Shown here: positions 45,314-56,864 of the stretch, one piece after another
Position numbering within the stretch: position 1 is the first letter of the stretch
How the letters are laid out: each line of letters starts with the position of its first letter
Assembly: GCF_964340395.1 (NCBI RefSeq)
Contig: NC_135552.1
Location: forward strand, 937,001 to 1,001,000
Direction of reading: 5' to 3'
Source of the DNA: Glandiceps talaboti
Lineage: Eukaryota; Hemichordata; Enteropneusta; Spengelidae
DNA: 64,000 bases
Program-made: the position numbers and the translations under genes
The notes under the pieces: model-generated
Databases searched by the model: none
Told to the model about the DNA's origin: nothing
The model's input: the letters and a program-made list of their open reading frames with translations, nothing else

Positions 45314-45618
45314 GGACATGTATATCATATAGCACTGTCCTAATAATAGCAACTTTGAATGAGATCTGTTCACACATGTCTGAGTTATGGCTTTGGACAG
45401 GGAAAATTCGCAAACAAAATGGCTGCTAGGCGGCCATATTGGATCGTATCATGAAACAAATTGACGTGCATAATATGTATGCCATTGTATGTTGCCCCTG
45501 TACCAAGTTTTAAAAAATCGGTCCAGGCATCTCCAAGAATCAGCTCTGGATGGACGGACGAACGGACGGAACCAATCCATAAGTCCCCATCCCGGACTTC
45601 GTCAGGCGAGGACTAGTA
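45314..45618 (+). repeat. H2 repeat copy 4, right piece
   Basis: Continues H2, with GGAC/GAAC run at 45549-45570 and terminal hairpin-like agtccccatcccggacttcg/tcaggcgaggact. Confidence 0.75.
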
Positions 45619-46285
45619 AAAAGGATACATGTACATGTATGCACAGATCAAAAGGATACAATTTAATGATAAATGGCTAAAAGGTTTGAAATGCAAGTAA
45701 ATCTGTGGCAACCGTGGCCCATAGGCTAAAACCTACCAAGAGAAACTAAATAAATACTGGAGAAAGCTTCTTCATGATGTTGTGGGCTGCATATAAAGTG
45801 GGGCCACATTCTGTTACTAACTACATTTGTACATGTACATGTAGACCTGATTGGATGTGCCATTCAACTGCACTCTGAGAAAATTTGTGCCGTAAGAATT
45901 GATACAGTCAAGGAGATAAAATATTTCAGTGTATTAATTATGCCTGTACAACTACAGAGCTTAGATTCAACCAATGTTACTCTATGCATACTGTAATTGC
46001 CAAGTTCTAAATGATATTGGGCCATGGATAAAACTGACTCCTTTTATTGGCATGGCATTGATACAGGTGTAGGAGAACTCAGTTGTTAACTCAGCCAATA
46101 CAGGAGAACTCGGTCAGTTACAGACTTTGCCAACTATAGTCCTGCTTGCAGACGGTGCATGCATTTCACTCAATACTGTCCTGCGAAAAGCAATGTAATC
46201 AGCCTATATTGAGTGTGGCAGCAAAATCAAAGTGTGACCTCGCATGCAATGCACTGGCGAGTCAGTGTTGTAATGTTGATCTGCA
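45619..46285. other. Unannotated stretch
   Basis: A short imperfect duplication (caggtgtaggagaactcagt .. tacaggagaactcggtcagt, 46063-46120). No gene supported. Confidence 0.3.
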
Positions 46286-46291
46286 TCTAAC

Positions 46292-46326
46292 CATAGACAG
46301 TGGAGGTCTCCCCTCCACTGTCTATG
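46292..46326. repeat. Perfect 15-bp hairpin
   Basis: CATAGACAGTGGAGG and its exact inverse separated by TCTCC. Short foldback; origin unknown. Confidence 0.9.
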
Positions 46327-46846
46327 ATCTAACTAAGTTCGGTAATCAACTTATTGTACTGTGTACAGTCGGATTCGCAATATATATACATGTACGCATT
46401 AAATCCAGTCAATTTCAACTGATTTCCAGTGACTTTGTCAACCAAGTAATAAAATCGAAGTTGATCAAGTTGCATGCGTAAGGTTATATTGAGCCAGGGT
46501 CCAATTGACGGGTCCAACTGACTAGAAAGCCAACGATACACAGTACAGGTACCATCATGACGATGCGATGTTGATGACACTTGAAGAACATCTGTATGGT
46601 GATCAAGAACAGTGAATTCTATACAAATCATGCAATGAATTGTAAGAATTGTTTTGGTTCTGACATTACTCATCATTCAAGAACCGAGTCGGAGTGACTG
46701 GGCCAGGTGTAGTACTACAACTTTACAACTCCAAGTACACTACTAGATTGAATGGGTCACGTTTACTGAAATTTTGAACATCCATATTTCTGAAAGAGTT
46801 GCAACATATACGAAGTTATTGACTCAATGATATTATCATACTCTAC

Positions 46847-46951
46847 CTTAGCTCGCTTCATGACTTCCTTTAAATGGGCTTGTTCGACTTCTGTCAGGCC
46901 TGGTACACTTTTCGCCAAAGTGGACATATCCGCCTTACCAGGCTCAGCCAT
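46847..46951 (-). CDS. Probable first coding exon of a minus-strand host gene (possibly the ORP gene)
   Basis: Starts MAEPGKADMSTLAKSVPGLT and continues EVEQAHLKEVMKRAK, then a donor GTAGAGTATG. The ATG has a good context (accaatATGG). It ends in phase 0, compatible with the 32-nt exon at 24959-24990, giving ..KRAK-EFDSEED.., a helical, acidic stretch before the PH domain. The LTE.E...[IL]..VM.R helix also resembles the Rab-binding helix of RIM/rabphilin-type proteins, an alternative identity. The promoter-like block just upstream supports a real gene start. The link to the ORP exons about 22 kb away is inferred. Confidence 0.55.
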
Positions 46952-47045
46952 ATTGGTTATGACGTCATGTGATCAGGTGATTCATGAGGTAAAACGAGAG
47001 TTTACGAGAAAACGCGGGACATTTGTATAAACGCTTCCGGTATAT
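46952..47045 (-). promoter_or_regulatory. Promoter-like block upstream of the minus-strand exon 1
   Basis: Reading toward the gene: CCGGAAGCG (ETS-type, about 47032-47040), then TCACATGACGTCA containing a full CRE (TGACGTCA, about 46960-46967), then CCAAT immediately before the ATG. ETS, CRE and CCAAT sites close to the start are typical of TATA-less housekeeping promoters. No TATA box seen. Confidence 0.5.
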
Positions 47046-47087
47046 GGGAGTCAAAGCACTATTTTTTTAAGTGTTTCATCTGACCTC

Positions 47088-47167
47088 CTTTTCTTCCTTC
47101 CGTAAGGAAGGAGATACTTTAGGGGCAGAAATGTCTCTGTGTATGTATGTATGTATGTATGTATGTA

Positions 47168-47205
<38 letters not shown>

Positions 47206-47206
47206 A
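47088..47206 (-). repeat. Hairpin plus (ATGT)n(GT)n, end of a HINE-like element
   Basis: CTTCCTTCCGTAAGGAAGG foldback next to about eight ATGT and a dozen GT units. This is the microsatellite-plus-terminal-hairpin layout of H1-H3, read on the minus strand. Confidence 0.55.
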
Positions 47207-47314
47207 CAGTCGCTTGTAAACTGTTATTCCTTTCCTAAATGGTTTTATTCTTGTCTTGACGGTCCTATAATACAGAACAATGACGTTATTATAGGGATTA
47301 GCGATATTCTTATA

Positions 47315-47390
47315 AAATCGGTAGCGATGTCATACCCCCCTACATACATACAACACTGTAAGTAGGGGGATATGACATCGCTACCGATTT
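47315..47390. repeat. 76-nt foldback with 29-bp arms
   Basis: The left arm AAATCGGTAGCGATGTCATA.. pairs with ..TATGACATCGCTACCGATTT, followed inward by CCCCTAC/GTAGGGG, around a loop of about 18 nt. One mismatch seen. It has the size of a miRNA-type precursor but may equally be a tiny foldback transposon. Confidence 0.85.
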
Positions 47391-48726
47391 GCAACCAGTG
47401 CACAAAGTTGTTGAATCATGGACACTCATAAAATCACAAATAAAGACTATTATAAGTTATTGACTGACAGGATGTCTACTTACAACTGAGGGGTGACAGA
47501 ATAGACTACTGGTCTGGCTACACTTTTTCTTGGATTTTTAGCCCATCACTGACATAAATAAATTAGCAAATAAATGAACATGTATATATTACTAAAGTTT
47601 ACAGTGGTCTGAGATATATACAATGTTTCCAAGCTGTTATGTTTTGTTTTCCCAAAGTGATGAACTGAAACTCTACACATCATGTTAAAATCAAAAGTCA
47701 TACGAGTAAACAATAATCGATGCATAATAAGCGGATAATTTACGAAAAAACAAATATGTACACCCCTTGACCCATCCTCTTACTGTAGCTTATCGAGTCT
47801 GAGATGGCTATTTCATTTCTCGCATGGCTATTTTACTAAAATCATGAAATTGAGGGGCTTGAAATCATCAGACTTCGCAAACAAGACTATTTGTACCATG
47901 CATTCTTAGCTAGCTGCATCCGTTGGTCATGCGATGACTTCTGTTGCTGTCCGCTGTTTATATATTGTTTACATCATATGCATACAAGTCTCAAATCCAG
48001 TCTCAGATACCGTCTCACTTTGGAATTCCTTCAAAATGAGAGTCTCAGACTCATTCTCATTTATGGTTTACATGGGGTCTTATATATCTGTTCTGAGGCA
48101 GTGTCACAGTGAATATTAACTGCATAAGAGGCGAGATCAGTTCTTCAATGTTGGATAAAAAAATTCTTTGAGGTGGGGGTAGGGGTTTGGACAATTTTAG
48201 GTCTCCTCTTATGAAACCATATGTTGTGTACCCCTAGATATAAATATTACTTTTAAAATGTAATCAAATTGAGAAACAGAATAATTTTAGCTATAGTAAA
48301 TGCATGGCACTAAACTACAGTAACATGCGATATGTCAACAAAATAATTATTTTTCCTATCTATATATTGGCTTTGCATACATAACACTACATACTACTAC
48401 ATACCGATTTGAAATCGACTGTGCTGTCTAAGCATTATTTTCAGGTTTGCCAATTTAATTAGAAGGTGGTGGGGTTGGGTCTGAGGCCTAAGTAAAAGAA
48501 TTTAGTTCATAATCGCAAACGGTAAACTCACATTACAGTATCTCATCGTGTCAGTAAGTCATAATCACATTCTCGAACCGGCGTACGGCATCCATTCATT
48601 GCAGTATTTCATTTTGTAACTGCAATACGTCATTTTAGCATTGTGGTATTGCATAGGCGAATTTTAGCAGGTATATTCTACACCAAACACGTACCGACAA
48701 TTCTCGTTACAATTTGCGTAACGACG
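47391..48726. other. Unannotated stretch
   Basis: No coding or repeat structure that I can support. Confidence 0.3.
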
Positions 48727-49133
48727 TCTATGGCGTTGAATGCCTGCCAATATTCGAAAATTCAATACTGCAATGACTATATGCAATACTGCAATGACTA
48801 TATGCAATACTGCAATGACTATATGCGATATGACTACATGAGATGATTACATGCGATATGACTACATGCGATGTGACTACATGAGATGACTACATGCGAT
48901 ATGACTACATGAGATGACTACATGCGATGCGACTACATTAGATGACTACATGAGATGACTACATGCGATATGACTACATGAGGTGACTACATGCGATGTG
49001 ACTACATGAGATGACTACATGCGATATGACTACATGAGATGACTACATGCTATACTGCGATGCGAGATGATGACATGATATGTGGCGATTTTGTAATGAC
49101 GTTATGCCATTCGTAGATTATTCAATATGCATA
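48727..49133. repeat. Left arm of giant near-palindrome with minisatellite
   Basis: From gaatgcctgccaatattcga through caatactgcaatgactatatg units to about 20 units of gactacatgcgatat / gactacatgagat, then gtggcgattttgtaatgacg. Every part has an inverted partner in 50922-51480. Confidence 0.9.
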
Positions 49134-50919
49134 AGGGGTAGACCATTCGATATCCTGGGGGGCTTTGAAGATTGGTGGAGAGTCATTATTTTTTTCCCAC
49201 CTGCTTGCCTGAGAATTATTTTTTTCTCCTTCGCCTATGCTGGCAACTTTTTTTTTCTTTGCTTTTCTGAGATATCCGTATTTTTTTTTTACGTCAATGT
49301 TGAACACCTACATTTGTTGCCACAATTTTCTGTTTGGTTTTGGCACACGGTAATAGAGAGAGTAAAAAGATGTTCTATGACACACATATTATATTTAGAA
49401 AACTACATATTTCATACATGTTTGATTTTCAATTAAATAAACATCGTTGACAGTTTTTATGCCATGGTATGGTGACACACTGAAAATACAAATCGGAAAC
49501 TTGATTGGTGAGCTCAAACATTCAGATAGACCAGTCAGTTTCTCAAGCTTGGGGGATGGGGGGTGTCAGTGTTTTTTTCCATTGGGCCGACAAAAAGTCA
49601 CTGACCCCCCTGAATAAAATTTCATAGCATCTGACAGTAAGTTGTAGAGGGAAGAGCTTTGAGACTGGGATATGTCCACCTCTTGTGTGTTATTGTGTGT
49701 GTGAATGGGGGGGGGGGGTTTCTAGGGTTCTACAAAACGGCCTGGAGGATTTTTACTTCTAAAGGCAATGTTTAGGCTATTCACAGACACTTTCAGACAA
49801 TAATTTACAAGCTTTACAAGGCAGCTCTAACATGTAAAAAGCAACTACATAAGGTTGAAACATGTTTGAAATAAAGTTCCGTAGCATCTTGACAGTAAGA
49901 GGTGGAGGGAAGAACTTTGATTTGAGGCTTGGACATGTCTACGTTTTTTTTTACCAATTTTGGTGAATCTTATTGTTGGTTTAACGAATGAGTGGCCTCT
50001 GGGGTGATGGAGTGCAAGGGGTCCCCCCGCCAGATCTGCAGTTTTTTGTTTCTATTTAGGCAATTTTTAGGTTATGCATAGCCTCTGAGATATATATTGC
50101 CAAGCATCGAAAAGCTAAAGTAAATATAACTTTTTACCTAAGTTTTCCATGTTATAAAAGTGGGCCTGTAACATTGGTATAGGGGCATTGATATTGCATG
50201 TATAGTAAAGTTACTGATGTGTTAGAGCACTTTAGGAGGTCATACCTAGTGTACAATAGAAACTTGAATTTGAGTTGTGGTGTCGATACATGTAGTGTCT
50301 GAAATAGGAAGTATAGCATCCCTTTTGACAAATTCATACTGAAGAGACTAGAACAATTTAGATTAAGTTCTTTTATAAACTATCCAATAGTATGAAGGTT
50401 ACCATTACAAAACCTTCAAGTTCACTTTTGCCCCAAAGTGTAAGATAAGTGAAGCACTGATTGTGAAACAGCCAAACACTTACATGGCATGTTCTGTAAC
50501 TAGTGTGGTAGCTAGGTAATACATGTATTATATGTATAATGTTATGTATAGTTATTTATGAACCCTTACATGAAGTAATATTTAAACCATTTACGAAAGA
50601 AACAGAGAAAAGAACAAATATATATATATATGTACCACATGCTAACGAAACTGACTGGTACCTGACATGTGTTTGAAACTGTTTGTCATGATTTGACAAG
50701 TGTCCTGGTTGGAGAGGTACGAGCAAGTTGAACAGTATACTCGAACCTGTGCATCATTTCCCTGCCAAGACATTTTTTTTTCTAACAGTAGTGGTCCGTC
50801 TTTTTTTTCCATCACCCTCTCATATCCGGATTTTTTTTCAAGCAAATGCATTTGGCATCTTTTTTTCCCCGAAATCTTCCAACCCCCCCCCCCCCCAGGA
50901 TATCAAATGGTCCACCTCT
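49134..50919. mobile_element. TIR element at the palindrome centre (AGGGGTAGACC..)
   Basis: Left AGGGGTAGACCATTCGATAT then cctgggggg; right, read inward, AGAGGTGGACCATTTGATAT then cctggggggg. TA on both outer sides (49132-49133 and 50920-50921). Subterminal A/T-runs as in 37313-40977, which has related ends. The interior (49440-50640) shows no coding capacity that I recognise. A C-run lies at 50883-50896. Confidence 0.65.
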
Positions 50920-50921
50920 TA

Positions 50922-51480
50922 CCACGTGCAACGGTGCAACATGCTGAGGAGTACTCCCTAGCCTGTTTCATATCAATACTCGTATTATGCGTATTGAATA
51001 ATCTACGAATGGCATAACGTCATTACAAAATCGCCGCATATCATGTCATCATCTCGCATCGCAGTATTGCATATAGTCATCTCATGTAGTCATGTCGCAT
51101 GTAGTCATCTCATGTAGTCATATCGCATGTAGTCATCTCATGTAGTCATATCGCATGTAGTCATATCGCATGTAGTCACCTCATGTAGTCATATCGCATG
51201 TAGTCATCTCATGTAGTCATATCGCATGTAGTCATCTCATGTAGTCATATCGCATGTAGTCACCTCATGTAGTCATATCGCATGTAGTCATCTCATGTAG
51301 TCACATCGCATGTAGTCATATCGCATGTAGTCACCTCATGTAGTCATATCGCATATAGTCATCTCATGTAGTCATATCGCATATAGTCATTGCAGTATTG
51401 CATATAGTCATTGCAGTATTGCATATAGTCATTGCAGTATTGTATTTTCGAATATTGGCAGGCATTCTACGCTATAGTAC
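50922..51480. repeat. Right arm of giant near-palindrome
   Basis: Inverse of 48727-49133, with about 70 bp extra near the centre (50922-50990) and more minisatellite units (atgtagtcatatcgc/atgtagtcatctc, 51060-51400). Ends ttcgaatattggcaggcatt. Confidence 0.9.
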
Positions 51481-53238
51481 GTGTACGTTACAGAATGACT
51501 GGTACAGTGATGTCAATGAATGTCTTCAACATTTGTGCAGAAGTCACCAAAGTATTAATGTAAGAATCTCTAGTTAATCGATTCATTTTTTCTTGTTCAG
51601 CACATATTCAAGTCTTTATTCAGACGTGAGGTATATTTGTTTACTTGATAAATGTAGTAAGAACAGTTTGAATTCTAAAGGTACTAGCATTAATATTCCA
51701 TTTTATGTTAGCTCAGAAGAAAAAACAATTATACATTTGCATGTACCAAAATAAAATGACACTGCCAAACATGGTTTGTACTTTTGACTTCCTTTATCAG
51801 GACGTATCTGGACTTTATATGCGTATAAAGATACTTCTGTGTGTCCCACTTGGATGTAGCACAGGGGCGGGTCAGTGTCTCAATGAAATTATATTTTCAT
51901 TTACCAAAGCAATCAGTTCACGTGACACGTTTGATTGACAGTTGTCATTGGTATATATTGTTGGATTGATAGTTATATGTTTACTCGAGTGTGCTATCTT
52001 CATAAAAATCGTCTTAAACACTTCTAAATTAAATCCTCCTCACATAAAGAAAGAAGCGACCAAAAATTTGACTGCTCATATCGTAATTGAATCCCGAGAA
52101 ATCAACTGTCTTATGAAGCTTTCAACAGTTAATAAACTAGTTCTCTTGCCATTTCTTGCCCTAATATGTGGATAATGTTGTTCCACCTATTTTAGACAGA
52201 GAGTATATCTGGCCTGAATTACATTTCCGCGCAAATGCAAACCGAGGGAACGAACAGCACTTAGGGAAGGGGTGGGGGCTGATGAGAAAATATTTTGTAC
52301 AAATTGTTTCCCAGTTCCCTCTTCCCTTCAAGCTCACAAAAAAACGTTGTCGCTGATTTTCATTTGTGCAGTTATATGGCATACTTCCCGTATTCTGGAG
52401 ATGTGCAAATGTATGATACACTAGTATAAAATAACAGTGGTAATCGACTTCAGTGTTCATACATAATAAGAGATTTCTTTATAAGTGTGGGATTTGCAAG
52501 GAGAGGTTGGATCGTAATCTATATTTGGAGATACTTAGCCAACCCCATTCAATTGTGGTTTGGCGCAGGAACAGCATACCTTGATCACCCATGGGGAGTA
52601 TTCTGGAATAGGGCTCAATCATTTGGTAACCTTGCCAAAATAAACCACAGGCTAGCATTGAAAGGGTTCTGGAAAATTCATTAAACGGAATAATTTTTAA
52701 CCGACACAATATGCACATTATGCAAGTTTTTCGATTTGCCAATCCCCTCTCAGCGCAACGGAGGATGTTTTTAGACATGGTATTTTTTACAAGTGTGTAA
52801 GTAATGTTTATGATAGTCCATATATGCTTTTCAAGTTACATTTTAAAGTTCCACAGATGCCGGATCGGAGAACTAGAAAGTTTACAAACCTGATGCCAGT
52901 AAATTTAATGTTTTTAAACACTGTGCCGTTCACAGATGTACATGTATAACAACGTATAGTGGTCTTTGTTGTAGTATTTTGAATATTGACTTTTATTTAT
53001 CAAATTTAATTTTCCAGATTGTCCACCTGACAATATTGATTTTATATATTTGCCTCATAATGTATTTTAGATATAGTATTTTATTTGCCACAAACTCAAA
53101 ATCATATCAACATAACAAGAGAGAAAGTACAAAAGACAGTGGAATAAATATTACAATTAAACTGATGGATGAATACAGAGTTTATGGCTGGACCACAGAA
53201 ATAGTTTGAAACAAACTAGTCAAGTTTGTGGCCCATAC
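51481..53238. other. Unannotated stretch
   Basis: No supported gene or repeat; A/T-rich with a poly-A-rich run at 53260-53330 at the LINE-5 border. Confidence 0.3.
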
Positions 53239-53398
53239 TACAATTGATTAAACAAATAAAATAATCAAAGCAAAAACAAAAACAAATTTGAAATTAAAAC
53301 AAAAACAAACAAAAAACAAACAAAACAAAACGCGTTCTCATCAAAAAAAAATATATAACAACTGGCATTAAATGCAATGTAAGGTAGAAAAAGCTGAA

Positions 53399-54416
53399 TT
53401 AATTTTGTAACAAATACTGTTTTAACTGAGATTTAAAAGTAGTCCTGGATTGTATTTTTTTCAATTCTTCAGGTAAGGAGTTCCAATGTTTTGCAGCTGC
53501 ATACTGAAAATTGTGTTGCGTCAAAGTAAGATTTACTTTTGGAATGTAAAAGTTATCTCTCGTTGTATTCCGAGTGTGATACGTATTTGGTGGTGTGTTG
53601 AAATAGTCGTTAACTGTTTGCGGGAAGTGACCGGCCCTCAAATCAAAAATAAATAAAGAAGTATTAAATTTGCATTGCTGGTGGACACTTAGACTTCCCA
53701 GTTGCTGAAAAAGAGGGGAGGAGGGAGCACCAATATTTGAAAAAGTTATAAAGCGAATAACTTTCTTTTGAAGGTTTAAGATAGGCTTGAGAAATGTATT
53801 GCATGTATTGCCCCATATCTCTATACAATATGAGATATGGGGCAAGATCATAGAGTTATACAGCAGAAGAAGAGTAGATTTAGGTACGTAATAGCGAATT
53901 TTGGAAATTATGCCATTAATTGGAGAAATTGCTTTCCTAACTTTTTCAATGTGTGATGTCCAAAGCATATTTTGATCTAAACACACGCCAAGATAATTGG
54001 TTGACGTTACTTGTGAAATTTGTGAGCGATTGATGCCCAGACTTCCCTCCGTTTTCACCAATCTTTGCGAAGTCTTAATAATCATGAAATTCGTTTTTTT
54101 CTACATTGATAGTGAGCCTATTGGCGTCGCACCAGTCACAGACTTTCCTGAAGTCGAAATGGAGTTGATCAAGCTGAATTATATTTGAGGGATTGTTGAT
54201 AAATTGAAACAAGTTTGTGTCGTCGGCAAATAATCGAAATTCAAATGCATCAGTAGCGTTCACAATATCATTGATGTAAATCAGAAAGAGAAGGGGGCCT
54301 AAAATTGAGCCTTGTGGTACTCCACATTGTATTTCGCTATATGGCGAGGTAACATTATTTATACAGACACACTGCTTACGCTGGGAGAGATAACTTTTAA
54401 ACCAAAGTAAAGGCAA
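53399..54416 (-). pseudogene. LINE-5 RT, palm and C-terminus
   Basis: LPLLWFKSYLSQRKQC, CGVPQGSILGPLLFLIYIND and FRLFADDTNLF (FADD) are intact. An extra A in a 7-A run (T-run at 54094-54100) shifts the frame after NVEK; the C-terminus continues as FMIIKTSQRLVKT, NYLGVCLDQNMLWTSHI, and ends LKQYLLQN at 53399. Confidence 0.88.
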
Positions 54417-55360
54417 GCCTCTGACACTGTAGAAGAATACTATGGTCTATTGTGTCAAAGGCTTTCCGCAAATCAATGAATATACCACATGTCAGATATC
54501 CATTGTCCAGCTTATTAGCAATACCAGTGATCAGGTCAACCGGGGCAAGCTTAGTACTGTGTTTTTTCCTGAAACCAAACTGAGTTTTGATGAGGATGTT
54601 GTATTTTTCAAAATATATAACAAGTTGATGATTGACAATAGATTCAAACACTTTACTGATTACGGGCAAAATTGAAATGGGGCGATAATTGCCAACATCG
54701 CATGGCGAACCTTTTTTATAAATAGGTATTACCTTGGCAATCTTAAGTAGACTTGGAAAAATACCGGTAGCTTTGCGGGGATCAAGCTTGAATATTTCTC
54801 CAAGGACGTCTTCTTCAGACACGGGGTGAAAGAAAAAGGAGTTGAGGTAGTTCCCATCCAGGTATTGTCTAAAGTCTTTGTTGCTTGTAATCTTTTGAGC
54901 AAGATTGGGCCCAATACCAGTGAAATAATTATTGAATTCTTGAGTAATATCTCTTGTATCTGTTAAGCATGTGTTTCCAGGGTTGTTTGTAGTTAATTTA
55001 TCGGGAGAACATTTGGTATGTGTTTTGTTCAACATCTCTTTAATAATAAGCCAAGTTTTATTGGTGTTGCCAGAGGCATTTGAAATTTTATTGGTGTAGT
55101 AGTTTTTCTTAGCCAACCTAAGGAGCTTCGTCAATGTATTCCTGTACCTAGTATACATATTTTTAATTTGGTTATTCCTTGGGTGATTTTTCATTTCCGA
55201 GAAAAGTTTATGTTTTGTATGTATGTATGGATGTAAATAAGCCCTCTGTGATCCAGGGTCTTTTAATTGACTTTTGTGTTCTTGTAAATGTTTTTATTCG
55301 AAGATGTCTTCTGATAACAGTATGAAATAAATCATTAAAAATATTGTTTGCTTCAGACGG
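54397..55360 (-). pseudogene. LINE-5 RT, linker and fingers
   Basis: IKTFTRTQKSIKRPWITEGL is followed by a frameshift in a catacatac run (about 55222-55237), then MKNHPRNNQIKNMYTRYRNT, FKLDPRKATGIFPSLLKIAK and GNYRPISILPVISKVFE, GIFIDLRKAFDTIDHSILLQ. About 31 residues normally between KATG and FPS/VPDDLK (present in LINE-2) are missing in frame. A second deletion with frameshift follows ILLQ (about 54420). Confidence 0.85.
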
Positions 55361-55407
55361 ATCTTCGCACATGTGGATTGGTTGCCAGGATACATTGCTT
55401 AGGTCAG

Positions 55408-56436
55408 CTAAGAAGGCCTCTTTGTTGTAATTCCAGAAATCGTAGGTGTGTGTTTTGGTACTGTTTTCAAAAACGTGATGCAGACTTTTAATAATGCCGA
55501 AAATTGGATAGTGGTCTGAAATGTCTGTTTCAATTGTACCGGACTCAATAAAGTGGTCAGTAATATTTGTGAGGTGTTAGTAACTCTGGTAGGGGTGTTA
55601 ATTAATTGTGTCATATTGTATGTATTCAGGAGAGTATTGTAATGAGTAACGGGTGGGCTATCTAAAGATGTGTCAATATTCATATCGCCAAGGAGAATAC
55701 AATCACGCCCGTTCACTGACACCTGATCAAGGCATGCTTCTAAACTGTCAATGAATTCATTAAAAGGTGTGTTGGGTCTTCTGTAGATAACGCCTATAAC
55801 AATCTTTTTGTTGTTGATCATAGTTTCCCCAAAGATGGATTCGCAGTGATTAATTTTACATGTGTTAATGCGAGAGAAGGACAACGAGTTGTGAAAATAC
55901 AGATCGACTCCACCACCTTGTGAGGCTTCACGATTACAAGTAACGAAAGTATAGGAAGGCAAATCATAAAGACAGCAATTTGAATCGGGATGTAACCATG
56001 TTTCCGTTAGAGCTATAAAAAGAAAATTTTGATCTAACATGCTTAGAAAGTTAACAAAGCTATCAAAGTTTTTTGTAAGGGATCTGACATTGCAATGTAG
56101 GAAAGAACATGAACTGTTTAAAAGATTTCTATCAGAATTGAACTGGTTGACGGTGCAAGACTTACAGCTGTATTTGACTATGACTTCTTCGTTCATCATG
56201 AAATGACTGACATCCTTAGAGAATAAGTAATCGAAAAATGTGTTTTTAATGTGCATTAAGTTAGTTTTGTTTGTTTGATATGCTTGTGTGTTTTGTATTC
56301 TTGAATTTTTCATTTTTAGGAGCCTGTAAATGGGACTTGCCGGCCTTCCGTGAAATAAATAAATAAACTGTATGTCAACGAGTTGAGTAATTGGTAACAA
56401 ACTTTCATTCAAACGGGGGTCGACACATACATTCAT
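55408..56436 (-). pseudogene. LINE-5 endonuclease domain
   Basis: Motifs in order: FLHCNVRSLTKNFDSFVNFL, ALTETWLHPDSN, GGGVDLYFH, GVIYRRPNTPF, ILLGDMNIDTS and TPTRVTNTS. After TNTSQ (about 55565-55585) the frame shifts; the correct continuation TDHFIESGTIETDISDHYPI is in another frame, so the final SDH motif is preserved. A basic N-terminal region precedes the nuclease without a clear zinc cluster. Dead by frameshift. Confidence 0.88.
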
Positions 56437-56756
56437 AATTCATCAACAATACCGGTGCTTATCCGTCATTGCAAGCATTTAGCGAGGAACGCTAGTCTAT
56501 ACCTTCATTACACAGTGTTCACCCCTGTGCACGTTACATAAGTTTGTATTCCTGTAAAATAAAAGAATGTGGAGAAATCAACTCCGGACTTTTGATTGGT
56601 TGTTTGTCAAATGTAACACGTGTACTCCCTGTCAAGTGATTGACCAATTTGAAACAAACAACACCTAACTAGTCTTACAAACACAATAGTTTTCCCTGCC
56701 ACCACCTTTAAAGTGCACCTGGAGGGGTAGAGGAAAATTTTGATCCTCTAGGTCTG

Positions 56757-56864
56757 ATTGGTTCATGGTTCTCGACAGGAATCTAACATCTTGGGTTGGG
56801 TATATAAATGACGCGTGATACATTTTCAAACTGTCTTTGCGACTCCAGCAAACGATAAACAAAG
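56757..56864 (+). promoter_or_regulatory. CCAAT/TATA promoter of the 195-codon ORF
   Basis: Inverted CCAAT (ATTGG, 56757-56761; another near 56596), a TATA box TATATAAAT at 56801-56809, and a leader of about 30 nt between the expected start site and ATG at 56865. Spacing of CCAAT to TATA is about 40 bp. This is a well-formed metazoan core promoter, and it is the only TATA/CCAAT pair in the window so placed before an ORF. Confidence 0.5.

Larger units (their letters stand above)
53239..56440 (-). mobile_element. LINE-5 of this window: CR1/jockey-type, multiply broken
   Basis: A minus-strand LINE with endonuclease (55580-56340) and RT (53399-55360), interrupted by at least four frameshifts and two internal deletions. 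Its 3' UTR on the minus strand is T-rich. It is older than LINE-2 by this count. Target duplications were not found. Confidence 0.85.

Noticed and set aside
48770-49080. CRISPR-like array of short repeats
   Set aside because: The units are contiguous minisatellite variants without unique spacers, in an animal genome, and they are mirrored by the right palindrome arm.
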